Shown in pieces: positions 44,154-52,745 of a stretch of 64,000 nt of DNA (positions are counted from its first letter, which is position 1; each line of letters begins with the position of its first letter). The notes beneath the pieces are model-generated. The model was not told the DNA's origin. It searched no databases and saw only the letters and a program-made list of their open reading frames with translations. The translations under genes and the position numbers were made by a program. The DNA comes from Polynucleobacter victoriensis (GTDB lineage: Bacteria > Pseudomonadota > Gammaproteobacteria > Burkholderiales > Burkholderiaceae): positions 620,001 to 684,000 of the forward strand of contig NZ_FYEX01000001.1 of NCBI RefSeq assembly GCF_900187875.1. The letters are read 5' to 3'.

Positions 44154-45890
44154 TTAGTTAATGGCCAATTTTGCCTTGACTGAGTCAATCACTTTGTTGG
44201 CTACTTCAGCAACTGGAACATTAGTGGCCTCTGTATCAGTACGAGCTTGGAACTCTAATTGACCTTCTTTAAGACCACGTTCACCAATCACAACACGATA
44301 TGGCACACCAATTAACTCCCAATCAGCAAACATAGCACCAGGACGCTCGCCACGATCATCCAAAATTACCTCAATACCAGCGGAAGTTAATTCTTGATAC
44401 AGCTTGTCAGCCGCCTCTCGCACCATGTCAGAACGGTCATAACCCATTGGGCATAACACCACTTGGAATGGCGCAATTGATACTGGCCACATGATGCCGC
44501 GATCATCAAAACACTGCTCAATCGCCGCACCTAATAAACGTGTCACACCAATACCGTAACAACCCATCACCATTGGTTGAGATTGCCCTTTTTCATCCAA
44601 GTAAACAGCATTCATTGATTCTGAATAACGTGTACCTAATTGGAATACGTGCCCCACTTCAATACCACGACAAATCTCAAGTGTGCCCTTACCATCTGGT
44701 GATGCGTCACCAGCAATCACATTACGCAAATCTGCAATGATTGGCTCGGGTAAATCACGACCCCAGTTAACACCAGTTAAATGATGTCCTTCTTGGTTAG
44801 CTCCGCAAACAAAATCACTCATTTGCGCAACAGTTCTGTCAGCCACAACAGTTAACGGTTTTTTCGTTTTCACAGGCCCTAAATAACCAGGAGGCGTACC
44901 AAAGTAGTCAATGATTTCTGCTTCAGTTGCAAAACGGAAATCAGTTAAACCTGGCACTTTGCTTGCCTTAACTTCATTTAATTCATGATCACCGCGAACT
45001 AATAACAAAAATAATTGTGGGCCAGCTTCTTGATCAACAGCTAGAACAATCGATTTAACGGTCTTGTCTAAAGGTAGCTTTAAGAATTTAGCAAGATCTT
45101 CACACTTGCTTTGTCCTGGCGTTGGCACCAAAGTGACTTCTTGAGTTGGTGCGGCACGATTAGCTATCAGTGACAAAGCTTCCGCAGTTTCAATATTGGC
45201 TGCATAGTCTGATGTAGGGCAATAAGCAATCGCATCCTCACCAGTTTCTGCAATCACATGAAACTCTTGGCTACCTGTACCGCCAATGGCACCATTGTCT
45301 GCATTAACTGCTCTAAAGTTAAGTCCTAAACGCTTAAAAATACGTGTGTATGCCTCAAACATCTTCGCATATGAGACCTGCATCCCTTCAACATCACGGT
45401 CAAAAGAGTATGCGTCTTTCATACAAAACTCTCGACCACGCATGATGCCAAAGCGAGGGCGACGTTCATCACGGAATTTAGTCTGAATTTGATAGAAGTT
45501 CACTGGCAACTGCTTATAACTTTTGATTTCATGACGAGCAATATCAGTCACTACTTCTTCAGAGGTTGGCTGAATCAAAAAATCACGGTCATGACGATCC
45601 TTGATGCGTAAAAGTTCAGGCCCCATCTTGTCCCAGCGACCGGTTTCTTGCCAAAGCTCAGCTGGTTGAACCACCGGCATCAATAACTCAACAGCACCGG
45701 CACGATTCATTTCTTCTCGAATAATGCCCTCGACTTTACGGATAACCTTTAAACCCATGGGCATATAGTTATAGATACCGGCACCCAATTTACGGATCAT
45801 GCCAGCACGCATCATAAGCTTGTGAGAAACGATTTCTGCGTCAGCTGGGGCTTCTTTTAAGGTTCTAATAAAAAACTGAGATGCTTTCAT
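44154..45890 (-). CDS. proS: prolyl-tRNA synthetase
   Basis: ProS charges tRNA-Pro. The 578-residue protein is the bacterial class II type with motif 1 near the N-terminus (GAGIYNYMPMGLKV), motif 2 (FRDERRPRFGIMRGREFCMKD, split across positions about 140-160) and motif 3 (GIGVTRLLGAAIEQ). Between motifs 2 and 3 lies the editing insert (about residues 225-385), which removes wrongly attached alanine. The C-terminal anticodon domain is intact. The gene is divergent from rppH, 85 bp apart, with an A+T-rich promoter region between. Confidence 0.98.
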   Translation of the reverse strand: MKASQFFIRTLKEAPADAEIVSHKLMMRAGMIRKLGAGIYNYMPMGLKVIRKVEGIIREEMNRAGAVELLMPVVQPAELWQETGRWDKMGPELLRIKDRHDRDFLIQPTSEEVVTDIARHEIKSYKQLPVNFYQIQTKFRDERRPRFGIMRGREFCMKDAYSFDRDVEGMQVSYAKMFEAYTRIFKRLGLNFRAVNADNGAIGGTGSQEFHVIAETGEDAIAYCPTSDYAANIETAEALSLIANRAAPTQEVTLVPTPGQSKCEDLAKFLKLPLDKTVKSIVLAVDQEAGPQLFLLLVRGDHELNEVKASKVPGLTDFRFATEAEIIDYFGTPPGYLGPVKTKKPLTVVADRTVAQMSDFVCGANQEGHHLTGVNWGRDLPEPIIADLRNVIAGDASPDGKGTLEICRGIEVGHVFQLGTRYSESMNAVYLDEKGQSQPMVMGCYGIGVTRLLGAAIEQCFDDRGIMWPVSIAPFQVVLCPMGYDRSDMVREAADKLYQELTSAGIEVILDDRGERPGAMFADWELIGVPYRVVIGERGLKEGQLEFQARTDTEATNVPVAEVANKVIDSVKAKLAIN

Positions 45891-45975
45891 GGTTCACTTT
45901 ATAAAATATATGGGTTAGCTATATAGCTATAATCAATTTATTGATTTTAAAGGATTAAAGGATTAGGGCACGAAT

Positions 45976-46563
45976 ATGCTCGACAGAGAGGGATATAGAC
46001 CCAACGTCGGCATCGTTCTACTCAATCAACGTAACGAAGTATTTTGGGGGAAACGTGTTGGCCAACATTCTTGGCAATTCCCGCAAGGCGGCATTCAACA
46101 CGGTGAAAACCCAGAACAGGCGATGTATCGTGAGTTGCATGAGGAGATCGGTTTAGAGCCGCAACACGTTCAAATTATTGGACGTACTCGTGAATGGCTG
46201 CGTTATGACGTGCCAGCTGAGTTCCTGCGTCGATCTAATTCTTCATCAGGTCGCCGTACGACCCGTCAAGCTTACCGAGGTCAAAAACAAATTTGGTTTT
46301 TATTACGCATGGTAGGTCGTGATAGCGATGTGTGCCTACGAGCCACTGACCACCCAGAATTCGATGCATGGCGTTGGAGCCCCTATTGGATTCCATTGGA
46401 TGTTGTGATTGATTTTAAGCGCGAGGTTTATGAATTAGCTCTATCAGAGCTAGCCAGATACATTGCGCGGGGCCCAAGAATGATGATGATGCCATGGGGA
46501 TCCCCATTGGATCTTTATAGATCAAACCCACATGATGCGAAAAAAGATTCGGAGAACTCTTGA
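45976..46563 (+). CDS. rppH: RNA pyrophosphohydrolase (Nudix)
   Basis: RppH removes pyrophosphate from the 5' triphosphate end of mRNA and so starts its decay. The 195-residue protein has the start MLDREGYRPNVGIVLLN, the Nudix box from GGIQHGENPEQA to REL HEEIGL (about residues 38-60) and the FWGKRVGQHSWQFPQGG lead-in. Compared with E. coli RppH it has a longer C-terminal tail with a Met-rich patch (RMMMMPWG). It overlaps the CNP1-like gene by 4 bp. The start ATG at 45976 follows a weak purine-rich box. Confidence 0.95.
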   Translation: MLDREGYRPNVGIVLLNQRNEVFWGKRVGQHSWQFPQGGIQHGENPEQAMYRELHEEIGLEPQHVQIIGRTREWLRYDVPAEFLRRSNSSSGRRTTRQAYRGQKQIWFLLRMVGRDSDVCLRATDHPEFDAWRWSPYWIPLDVVIDFKREVYELALSELARYIARGPRMMMMPWGSPLDLYRSNPHDAKKDSENS

Positions 46564-47090
46564 TCAAGAATCAACCATATATGAATTTATTGAAATATCT
46601 TTTGTGCTCTTTGGCTATGATTAGCTTAAGCGCTGCAGCTCAATACAGAACTGCAGATCCTGCTGATGAAAATGATCCGGATGCCCCACGCTTTTGGGAA
46701 GAAACTCAAGTCAAGATTCCAACTGCGCCACCATCAAAAGATTTAAAACCTTTTTATGTGTCACCAAACACACCTCTAACATTTGCTATTGATGCCAATT
46801 CAATTGCTTTTGGAAAAGATGATGTAATTCGTTACGTCATTGTTATCACTAGCCCCGCCGGCGCCAAGCAAGTGACTTACGAGGGTATCCGCTGTGAAAC
46901 TCATGAGTGGCGTTTATATGCAACCATGCAAAAAGATGATCAATGGGTCAAAACACCAAATAGTCGTTGGCAAGCAGTTAGAAGCAATAGCTATAACCGC
47001 TATCACTCAGCTTTAATACAAGACGCATTTTGTGAAAATTCAATTCCTCGCAGAAGTGCGAAAGAAATTATTCCGTTTTTAAAACCTTAG
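46560..47090 (+). CDS. CNP1-like periplasmic protein
   Basis: The 176-residue protein has an N-terminal signal peptide (hydrophobic LLKYLLCSLAMISLSAAAQ, cut expected near residue 27) and a CNP1-like domain in the rest, including DPDAPRFWEE, the two-strand VIRYVIVITSPAGAKQVTYEG and a Cys at CETHEWR paired with a late Cys (DAFCENS). The function of this family is unknown. The TTG start at 46560 is supported by a GGAG box five bases upstream and overlap with the rppH stop; an ATG at 46581 is an alternative. It meets proB tail-to-tail with 15 bp between. Confidence 0.8.
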   Translation: MIKNQPYMNLLKYLLCSLAMISLSAAAQYRTADPADENDPDAPRFWEETQVKIPTAPPSKDLKPFYVSPNTPLTFAIDANSIAFGKDDVIRYVIVITSPAGAKQVTYEGIRCETHEWRLYATMQKDDQWVKTPNSRWQAVRSNSYNRYHSALIQDAFCENSIPRRSAKEIIPFLKP

Positions 47091-47105
47091 TTACTTAATT
47101 AGTTT

Positions 47106-47897
47106 TTATTTTTTAGCAGTCAATTGAGAACCAATTGACTCGCCATTAGCTAGGCGCACTAAGACGTTAGTTTCCAAGCCAGAAGCAATCACAGTACTGG
47201 CTCCAGACTTAGCTGCCAACTTCGCTGCTAATACTTTGGTCAACATGCCACCTGTACCAATATCACTACCGGCACCGCCTGCCATAGCTTCCAATTGCGC
47301 ATCACCCGCTACAGCATCCTGAATTAATGTAGCTCGAGGATCTTTACGAGGATCAGCGCTATATAAACCACCTTGATCAGTCAAAATAACTAAAGCATCT
47401 GCCTCAATTAAGTTTGTTACTAAAGCGCCCAATGTGTCGTTATCACCAAATTTAATTTCATCAGTCACAACTGTATCGTTTTCATTGATGATTGGCACAA
47501 CACCATGTTTCATCAAAGTTAACAATGTCATACGGGCATTTTGGTAACGCTGCTCATCTGCCAAGTCAGCATTAGTCAACAACACCTGCGCTGTACGAAT
47601 GCCATACTTTGCAAAAGATGTTTCATAGACTTGCACTAAGCCCATTTGACCCACTGCTGCTGCAGCCTGGAGCTCATGAATATCTGTTGGTCTTTTTGAC
47701 CAACCCAAGCGTTGCACACCTTCAGCAATTGCTCCTGAGCTAACCATAACAACTTGCTTGCCCATGTTACGCAGTTCAGCCGTTTGAGCAGCCCAACGTC
47801 CAATCGCATCATGATCAAGTCCTTGGCCACGATTAGTTACCAATGTTGAACCTACTTTAATCACAATGCACTGGGCATCTTGTATTGCTCTGCTCAC
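47106..47897 (-). CDS. proB: glutamate 5-kinase without PUA domain
   Basis: ProB phosphorylates glutamate to start proline synthesis and is the feedback-controlled step. The protein has about 263 residues, the length of the amino acid kinase domain alone: IVIKVGSTLVT near the N-terminus, VMVSSGAIAEG, INENDTV and GTGGMLTKVLAAK. E. coli ProB has about 100 more residues forming a C-terminal PUA domain; this chain simply stops (SQLTAKK). The GTG at 47897 is chosen for its AGGAG box six bases away; TTG at 47900 is possible. It lies 24 bp after obgE, the usual Burkholderiales order obgE-proB. Confidence 0.93.
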   Translation of the reverse strand: MSRAIQDAQCIVIKVGSTLVTNRGQGLDHDAIGRWAAQTAELRNMGKQVVMVSSGAIAEGVQRLGWSKRPTDIHELQAAAAVGQMGLVQVYETSFAKYGIRTAQVLLTNADLADEQRYQNARMTLLTLMKHGVVPIINENDTVVTDEIKFGDNDTLGALVTNLIEADALVILTDQGGLYSADPRKDPRATLIQDAVAGDAQLEAMAGGAGSDIGTGGMLTKVLAAKLAAKSGASTVIASGLETNVLVRLANGESIGSQLTAKK

Positions 47898-47921
47898 CAA
47901 CTGCTCCTATAACTTTTATAG

Positions 47922-49016
47922 TTAGTCGTTAATTTCTTCGTCGTCAGCATCATTACTCTGAAAACGTACATCCGCATCATGTTCTTCAGCCTCATCACGC
48001 TCTTGACGCTTTGCATCCAAATCTTTTTGGATCGCGTAACAAAGTTGTTGGCAACCCTCACCTGTCAATGCAGAGATCTCAAATACAGGGCCTTTCCAAC
48101 CATATGCTTTGATGAATGCTTTTACTTTTGCTGCACGATCTTCTTCAGCAATCATGTCGACTTTATTTAAAACCAACCAACGTGGCTTGTCGTATAAAGA
48201 CTCATCATACTTTTTAAGCTCGTTCACAATCGCTTTTGCTTCACCAACAATATCAACGTTTTCATCAAACGGTGCCATATCGACTAAATGCAACAATAAG
48301 TTTGTACGTTGCAAGTGTCTTAAAAAGCGATGGCCTAGGCCTGCGCCTTCTGCTGCACCTTCAATCAAACCAGGAATATCCGCAATCACAAAACTGCGCT
48401 CCGCTCCAACCCTCACCACACCTAAATTAGGATGCAAGGTTGTAAATGGGTAATCTGCAATTTTTGGACGTGCATTAGATACTGCTGTAATCAATGTAGA
48501 TTTACCAGCATTTGGCATACCTAATAAACCAACATCGGCTAATACTTTTAACTCTAATCTGAGCTTGTGTTCTTCGCCAGGCAACCCACTGGTCTTTTGT
48601 CTTGGCGCACGATTGGTACTGCTCTTGAAATGCAAGTTACCCCAACCGCCCGCACCACCCTTGGCTAAACACAATCTTTGACCGTGATACGTCAAGTCAG
48701 CAATCACCTCGTTGGTATCCATGTCATGAATGATTGTGCCAACTGGCATACGCAACTCAATATCTTCACCAGCTTTGCCATAACAATCTGAACCACGACC
48801 AGGCTCACCATTTTGAGCTAAGTGTTTTTTTGCAAAGCGGTAATCAACCAAGGTATTGATATTTCTATCTGCAATTGCATACACGCTACCACCCCGACCG
48901 CCATCTCCGCCGTCAGGACCGCCAAATTCGATAAATTTTTCGCGACGCATAGAAGCACTGCCAGAACCACCATGGCCTGCAACTACTTCAATACGGGCTT
49001 CGTCGATAAATTTCAT
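47922..49016 (-). CDS. obgE: GTPase ObgE/CgtA
   Basis: ObgE is an essential GTPase tied to large ribosomal subunit assembly and growth control. From the ATG at 49016 the protein has 364 residues. The glycine-rich Obg fold comes first (GGPDGGDGGRGG near residues 33-44), then the G domain with GMPNAGKSTLI, DIPGLIEGA and LNKVDM, and an acidic tail rich in Glu and Asp. The frame opens three codons earlier with TTG, but ATG fits family N-termini (MKFIDEARIEV). It follows rplU and rpmA, which end at a terminator hairpin just before it. Confidence 0.97.
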   Translation of the reverse strand: MKFIDEARIEVVAGHGGSGSASMRREKFIEFGGPDGGDGGRGGSVYAIADRNINTLVDYRFAKKHLAQNGEPGRGSDCYGKAGEDIELRMPVGTIIHDMDTNEVIADLTYHGQRLCLAKGGAGGWGNLHFKSSTNRAPRQKTSGLPGEEHKLRLELKVLADVGLLGMPNAGKSTLITAVSNARPKIADYPFTTLHPNLGVVRVGAERSFVIADIPGLIEGAAEGAGLGHRFLRHLQRTNLLLHLVDMAPFDENVDIVGEAKAIVNELKKYDESLYDKPRWLVLNKVDMIAEEDRAAKVKAFIKAYGWKGPVFEISALTGEGCQQLCYAIQKDLDAKRQERDEAEEHDADVRFQSNDADDEEIND

Positions 49017-49030
49017 AAGATCCAATAAAA

Positions 49031-49056
49031 AAGGCCTCGCTATTTGGCGAGGCCTT
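49031..49056 (-). terminator. terminator between rpmA and obgE
   Basis: AAGGCCTCGC and GCGAGGCCTT form a 10-bp stem with a 6-base loop, followed on the minus strand by a T6 run. It would partly separate ribosomal protein transcription from obgE; obgE starts 15 bp beyond it. Confidence 0.88.
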
Positions 49057-49099
49057 ATGCTGAGTTCTGAATGTTCTTCGTTATCTCAGTTAAGGCTAA

Positions 49100-49360
49100 T
49101 TAAGCGCTCGGAAGTACAGAAACGAAAGATTTCTTATCTGCACCTTTAACGCCAAATTGAACATGACCATCTACCAATGCGAACAATGTGTGATCTTTAC
49201 CACAACCAACGTTCACACCAGGGTGAACGCGTGTACCGCGTTGGCGAACAATGATGCCGCCTGCATTGATGGCTTGACCGCCATAAACTTTAACGCCTAA
49301 TCGTTTTGACTCTGAGTCACGGCCGTTACGTGTTGAACCGCCGCCTTTTTTCTGTGCCAT
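49100..49360 (-). CDS. rpmA: 50S ribosomal protein L27
   Basis: L27 reaches into the peptidyl transferase centre of the large ribosomal subunit. The 86-residue protein starts MAQKKGGGSTRNGRDS, whose N-terminal tail contacts tRNA, and has the conserved core GVKVYGGQAINAGGIIVRQRGT and HPGVNVGCGKDHTLFA. Length and order (rplU, then rpmA after 21 bp, then obgE) are standard. The start codon has a clear purine-rich box (GGCGGAGTAGAAA). Confidence 0.99.
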   Translation of the reverse strand: MAQKKGGGSTRNGRDSESKRLGVKVYGGQAINAGGIIVRQRGTRVHPGVNVGCGKDHTLFALVDGHVQFGVKGADKKSFVSVLPSA

Positions 49361-49381
49361 TTTCTACTCCGCCTCTGCCTA

Positions 49382-49693
49382 TTAGGCCTTGATGGTGTTA
49401 ATCAAAATTTCAGTAAAGTTCTGACGATGACCTTGACGCTTTTGGTAGTGCTTGCGTCGACGCATCTTAAAAATCTTCACTTTGTCATGACGACCCTGAG
49501 AAATAACAGTGGCTTTAACAGCTGCACCACTAACCAACGGCTCACCAAACTTTAGTGATTCGCCTTCGCCTACGGCGAGAACTTGGTCAAGAGTGATTTC
49601 GCTGCCTACATCCGCTGGTATCTGTTCTATTTTCAATTTTTCGCCAGCAGCAACTTTGTATTGTTTGCCACCGGTTTTTATGACCGCGTACAT
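49382..49693 (-). CDS. rplU: 50S ribosomal protein L21
   Basis: L21 binds 23S rRNA early in large subunit assembly. The 103-residue protein begins MYAVIKTGGKQYKV and has the conserved RRRKHYQKRQGHRQ rRNA-binding stretch near the C-terminus. It is the first gene of rplU-rpmA on the minus strand. A textbook promoter and a hairpin in the leader lie upstream, the latter a candidate for feedback control by the protein itself. The start ATG is at 49693. Confidence 0.99.
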   Translation of the reverse strand: MYAVIKTGGKQYKVAAGEKLKIEQIPADVGSEITLDQVLAVGEGESLKFGEPLVSGAAVKATVISQGRHDKVKIFKMRRRKHYQKRQGHRQNFTEILINTIKA

Positions 49694-49716
49694 ATTGAAA
49701 TCTTTCTATTAAATAA

Positions 49717-49739
49717 CTACCCGACCCCATGTCGAGTAG
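49717..49739 (-). ncRNA. hairpin in the rplU leader (possible L21 leader)
   Basis: On the minus strand CTACTCGAC and GTCGGGTAG pair over nine positions (one G-U) around a 5-base ATGGG loop, between the promoter and the rplU start. Structured leaders for autoregulation by L21 are known in other bacteria; whether this one acts that way is inferred. Confidence 0.45.
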
Positions 49740-49747
49740 AGCCTTAG

Positions 49748-49776
49748 ATTATAGCCCTAGCTTAATTTCTAGTCAA
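49748..49776 (-). promoter_or_regulatory. rplU: sigma70-type promoter of rplU-rpmA
   Basis: On the minus strand a TTGACT box (49776-49771) and a perfect TATAAT box (49753-49748) are 17 bp apart, about 55 bp upstream of rplU. This is one of the clearest promoter matches in the window. Confidence 0.85.
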
Positions 49777-49883
49777 AAAGTAGAATTGATACCTCTGTAG
49801 TTGATTTATTGCTAGTTTTTATAATAAAACTTAATTAATTCAATGAGTTAAACTGCAGTTAATTAGAAAACATCAAAGATAAA

Positions 49884-50879
49884 ATGTTAATGAGCACTAA
49901 CTTACAAACAATTCTCAGCCCAATTTCAGGGGATATGCAGGCCCTCAATGGGGTTATTAGAGATCGTTTGAGCTCAGAAGTTGCTCTTATTAATCAAATA
50001 TCTGCCTACATTATTGAAGCAGGCGGCAAAAGAATTCGACCAGCATTATTGCTATTAACCAGTCAGGCCATAGCTAACGGTCAACCAGTTCAACATCATT
50101 TAGACATGGCGGCAGTTGTTGAGTTTATTCATACCGCTACATTGCTACATGATGACGTAGTGGATGAGTCTCATTTACGTCGTGGTCGCGCAACTGCAAA
50201 TGCTGCATTCGGGAATGCCGCTAGTGTTCTAGTAGGAGATTTTCTATATTCAAGAGCGTTCCAAATGATGGTGGCGCCCAATGAATTAAAAATCATGCAG
50301 ATTTTGGCTGATGCCACCAATACGATTGCCGAAGGTGAAGTACTGCAACTCATGAACATGCATGACCCTGATGTGAATGAAGAACGTTACATGCAAGTAA
50401 TTCATTACAAAACAGGTAAATTATTCGAAGCATCTGCAGCATTAGGCGCACTTCTTGCTAAAGCAACTCCGGAACAATATGCTGCGGCAGAAGCTTATGG
50501 CAGACATATTGGCTCAACATTCCAATTGGTTGACGATATTTTGGATTACACCGCTAGCGCAGAACAAATGGGTAAAAATGCAGGTGATGATTTAAGAGAA
50601 GGTAAACCTACACTTCCACTCATCTATTTACTTGATCACGGCACAGCCGAGCAAAAGAAATTAGTGCGTCACGCGATTGAACAAGCTGATGAGTTGCCAG
50701 AGGACATGTTCCAACAAGTTTATGAAGCCATCATGGCGTCAAATGCAATCACATATACAGAAGAAACAGCAAAACGAGAAGCTCAATTGGCTAAAGAAGC
50801 TCTAGCCTGTTTCCCAAAAAATGAAGCCACTCAGAGCTTGATTGACTTGTGTGATTATTCTCTCAAGCGGTCAACATAG
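49884..50879 (+). CDS. ispB: polyprenyl (octaprenyl-type) diphosphate synthase
   Basis: IspB builds the long isoprenoid side chain of ubiquinone from farnesyl and isopentenyl diphosphate. The 331-residue protein has the family signature GGKRIRPALLLL, the first Asp-rich motif LLHDDVVDE (about residues 91-99) and the second motif QLVDDILDY (about 217-225). An ATG two codons after the first (49890) is also possible. The gene stands opposite rplU, as in many Burkholderiales. Its last 9 bp overlap the end of the heme ABC ATPase gene on the other strand. The chain length made cannot be read from sequence with certainty. Confidence 0.96.
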   Translation: MLMSTNLQTILSPISGDMQALNGVIRDRLSSEVALINQISAYIIEAGGKRIRPALLLLTSQAIANGQPVQHHLDMAAVVEFIHTATLLHDDVVDESHLRRGRATANAAFGNAASVLVGDFLYSRAFQMMVAPNELKIMQILADATNTIAEGEVLQLMNMHDPDVNEERYMQVIHYKTGKLFEASAALGALLAKATPEQYAAAEAYGRHIGSTFQLVDDILDYTASAEQMGKNAGDDLREGKPTLPLIYLLDHGTAEQKKLVRHAIEQADELPEDMFQQVYEAIMASNAITYTEETAKREAQLAKEALACFPKNEATQSLIDLCDYSLKRST

Positions 50880-51704
50880 TTTGTTTGACCCCTCTGGGAA
50901 AAAGTAGCTCTCACCATCATTAGTCTTTAGTTCTAAAAATTTTATTCCGTATAGATTTTCCAAATCTATACGGTTAACTTTATTCATGGGTTGATCAAAG
51001 TTCATCAGCCCTTCTTTGATAAAAATTACCCGATCAAAATAATGTAAAGCGTGATTAACATCATGCAAGATTGCGATCACAGTTAAAGCTCGTTGCTTGG
51101 CAAAATCACATAAATTTGAGAGTAAAGCTATTTGTAAATAAGGGTCTAAGGCAGCAAAAGGCTCATCGACCAGTAAAAGACCTTCACGCACAGTCCACAT
51201 TTGGGCAAAAATTCTTGCAAGTTGTACGCGAGCCTTTTCACCACCGGACAAAGTCATATATGGTCGCCCTGCTAAATGAGATGCCATGGCACTACTGAGA
51301 GAATTTTTGATTAGTTTTTTAACTTCCGGTTCAGATATATTTTTCTGATTTAAGCATCCAAGCCCAACAATTAAATCAACTGAAAAATCAAAGCCAATCT
51401 CTTGCGCTTGAGGCAATACAGCCCGATAGAAACTCAGCTCTTGATATGACCAATCAAGTATCGACTTATTTAAAAAATATATTTCACCAAAATCTAGATC
51501 AATATCTTTTGCTAATAGCTTTAAAAAAGTAGATTTACCTGAACCGCTAGGACCAAGCACTGCAATACGCTCACCCTTTTCTACATGCAACTCAGCAATA
51601 TAAATGCCTGACCTATTAGACTTATCAGAAGCCTGGTCGATATGCCAAGTTTTCTTAATGCCTAAAATCTGAAGATACTTACTTTGAGAAATAGAATTAA
51701 TCAT
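50871..51704 (-). CDS. hmuV: heme ABC transporter ATP-binding protein
   Basis: HmuV powers heme import through the inner membrane. The 277-residue protein has a Walker A motif GPSGSGKST near residues 73-81, the ABC signature LSGGEKARV, the Walker B segment LLLVDEPFAAL and a switch histidine in LHDVNHAL. It is the last gene of hmuR-hmuT-hmuU-hmuV, 15 bp after hmuU. Its 3' end overlaps ispB tail-to-tail by 9 bp. Heme rather than siderophore or B12 is inferred from the receptor at the head of the operon. Confidence 0.88.
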   Translation of the reverse strand: MINSISQSKYLQILGIKKTWHIDQASDKSNRSGIYIAELHVEKGERIAVLGPSGSGKSTFLKLLAKDIDLDFGEIYFLNKSILDWSYQELSFYRAVLPQAQEIGFDFSVDLIVGLGCLNQKNISEPEVKKLIKNSLSSAMASHLAGRPYMTLSGGEKARVQLARIFAQMWTVREGLLLVDEPFAALDPYLQIALLSNLCDFAKQRALTVIAILHDVNHALHYFDRVIFIKEGLMNFDQPMNKVNRIDLENLYGIKFLELKTNDGESYFFPEGSNKLC

Positions 51705-51719
51705 TTCTTAATCCAAGAC

Positions 51720-52745
51720 TTAATGATTCTTTTTATTTAACAAATATAAGAAATACGGCGCACCAATCAATGCCGTGAAAATCCCTACTGGCATTTCAGT
51801 AGGTGCTGCTAAGTTTTTAGCTAGGGTATCTGCGATGACTAACAAAAGTGCCCCCATCAACATCGAGATGGGCAAAACAATTCGGTGATCTGCGCCAAAC
51901 AGAACTCTGACAATTTGCGGAGCAATGAGACTAATAAAACCAATAACACCACTTGTAGCAACGCAAAGTCCACAAAGTAAAGCAATGCACAAAATGGTTA
52001 CAACTTTGATACGAGGTAAGTTAACTCCTATGTGCTGTGCCACAGCATCACCCATGGCTAAAGCATTCAATTGCGAGGCCAATCTAATAACCACACCAAG
52101 CCCTACTAGAAGTCCGACTATCAGTATCCAGAATGAAGCCCAGTTAACACCCGACAACGACCCCAAAGTCCAAAATGTGAAGCTTCGTAACTGTTGATCA
52201 TTAGCCAGATATATACACAATCCAATCATGGCTGAAGCCAAGGCATTTAATGCCAGCCCACATAACAATAGGCTAGATATAGAAACCAAGGACATGACTT
52301 TTGAGAGTAATAACAAAATCTGGCACATCAATGCAGAGCCAAAAAATGCCACAACTGGATAAAGCCAATATTGAATGAACTCACCTGATTCAATTAAGTA
52401 ATTTGATGAAGGGGCAAAAATCATCATCACGGCAATGGCTAGTGCTGCACCACTTGTGATTCCTAGTAATGCAGGATCTGCTAATGGGTTTCTAAATAAA
52501 GCTTGTGTTAGAGATCCGCATAAACCTAAAGAAGCACCTATAGCCATCGCTGCAAGTACTCGCGGCAATCGGATATCTATCAAAACATCTAACGATCTAG
52601 ATGATTCAATTCTTCCGTCCAACAAGGCATAAATATCAAGCCAAGATATTTCAACTGGACCAATTAAAACCGACGTGATGACAACTAGCATGAATATGCA
52701 TGCAAGGCTCATCAAACCAACTGTCGTACTGATCTTATTAGACAA
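51720..52745 (-). CDS. hmuU: heme ABC transporter permease (FecCD family)
   Basis: HmuU is the inner-membrane channel of the heme importer. The 341-residue protein has about nine or ten hydrophobic helices and the FecCD family landmarks RLPRVLAAMAIGASLGLCG, NPLADPALLGITSGA, a GLALNALASAMIGL helix and GVIGFISLIAPQIVR (ATPase contact loop) then the late LIADTLAK region. Its start overlaps the hmuT end by 8 bp. The related siderophore permeases look alike, so the heme assignment relies on the operon. Confidence 0.88.
   Translation of the reverse strand: MSNKISTTVGLMSLACIFMLVVITSVLIGPVEISWLDIYALLDGRIESSRSLDVLIDIRLPRVLAAMAIGASLGLCGSLTQALFRNPLADPALLGITSGAALAIAVMMIFAPSSNYLIESGEFIQYWLYPVVAFFGSALMCQILLLLSKVMSLVSISSLLLCGLALNALASAMIGLCIYLANDQQLRSFTFWTLGSLSGVNWASFWILIVGLLVGLGVVIRLASQLNALAMGDAVAQHIGVNLPRIKVVTILCIALLCGLCVATSGVIGFISLIAPQIVRVLFGADHRIVLPISMLMGALLLVIADTLAKNLAAPTEMPVGIFTALIGAPYFLYLLNKKNH

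Noticed and set aside
48109..48453. 114-codon plus-strand frame opposite obgE
   Set aside because: It is a shadow of the GTPase gene with no signal for translation.
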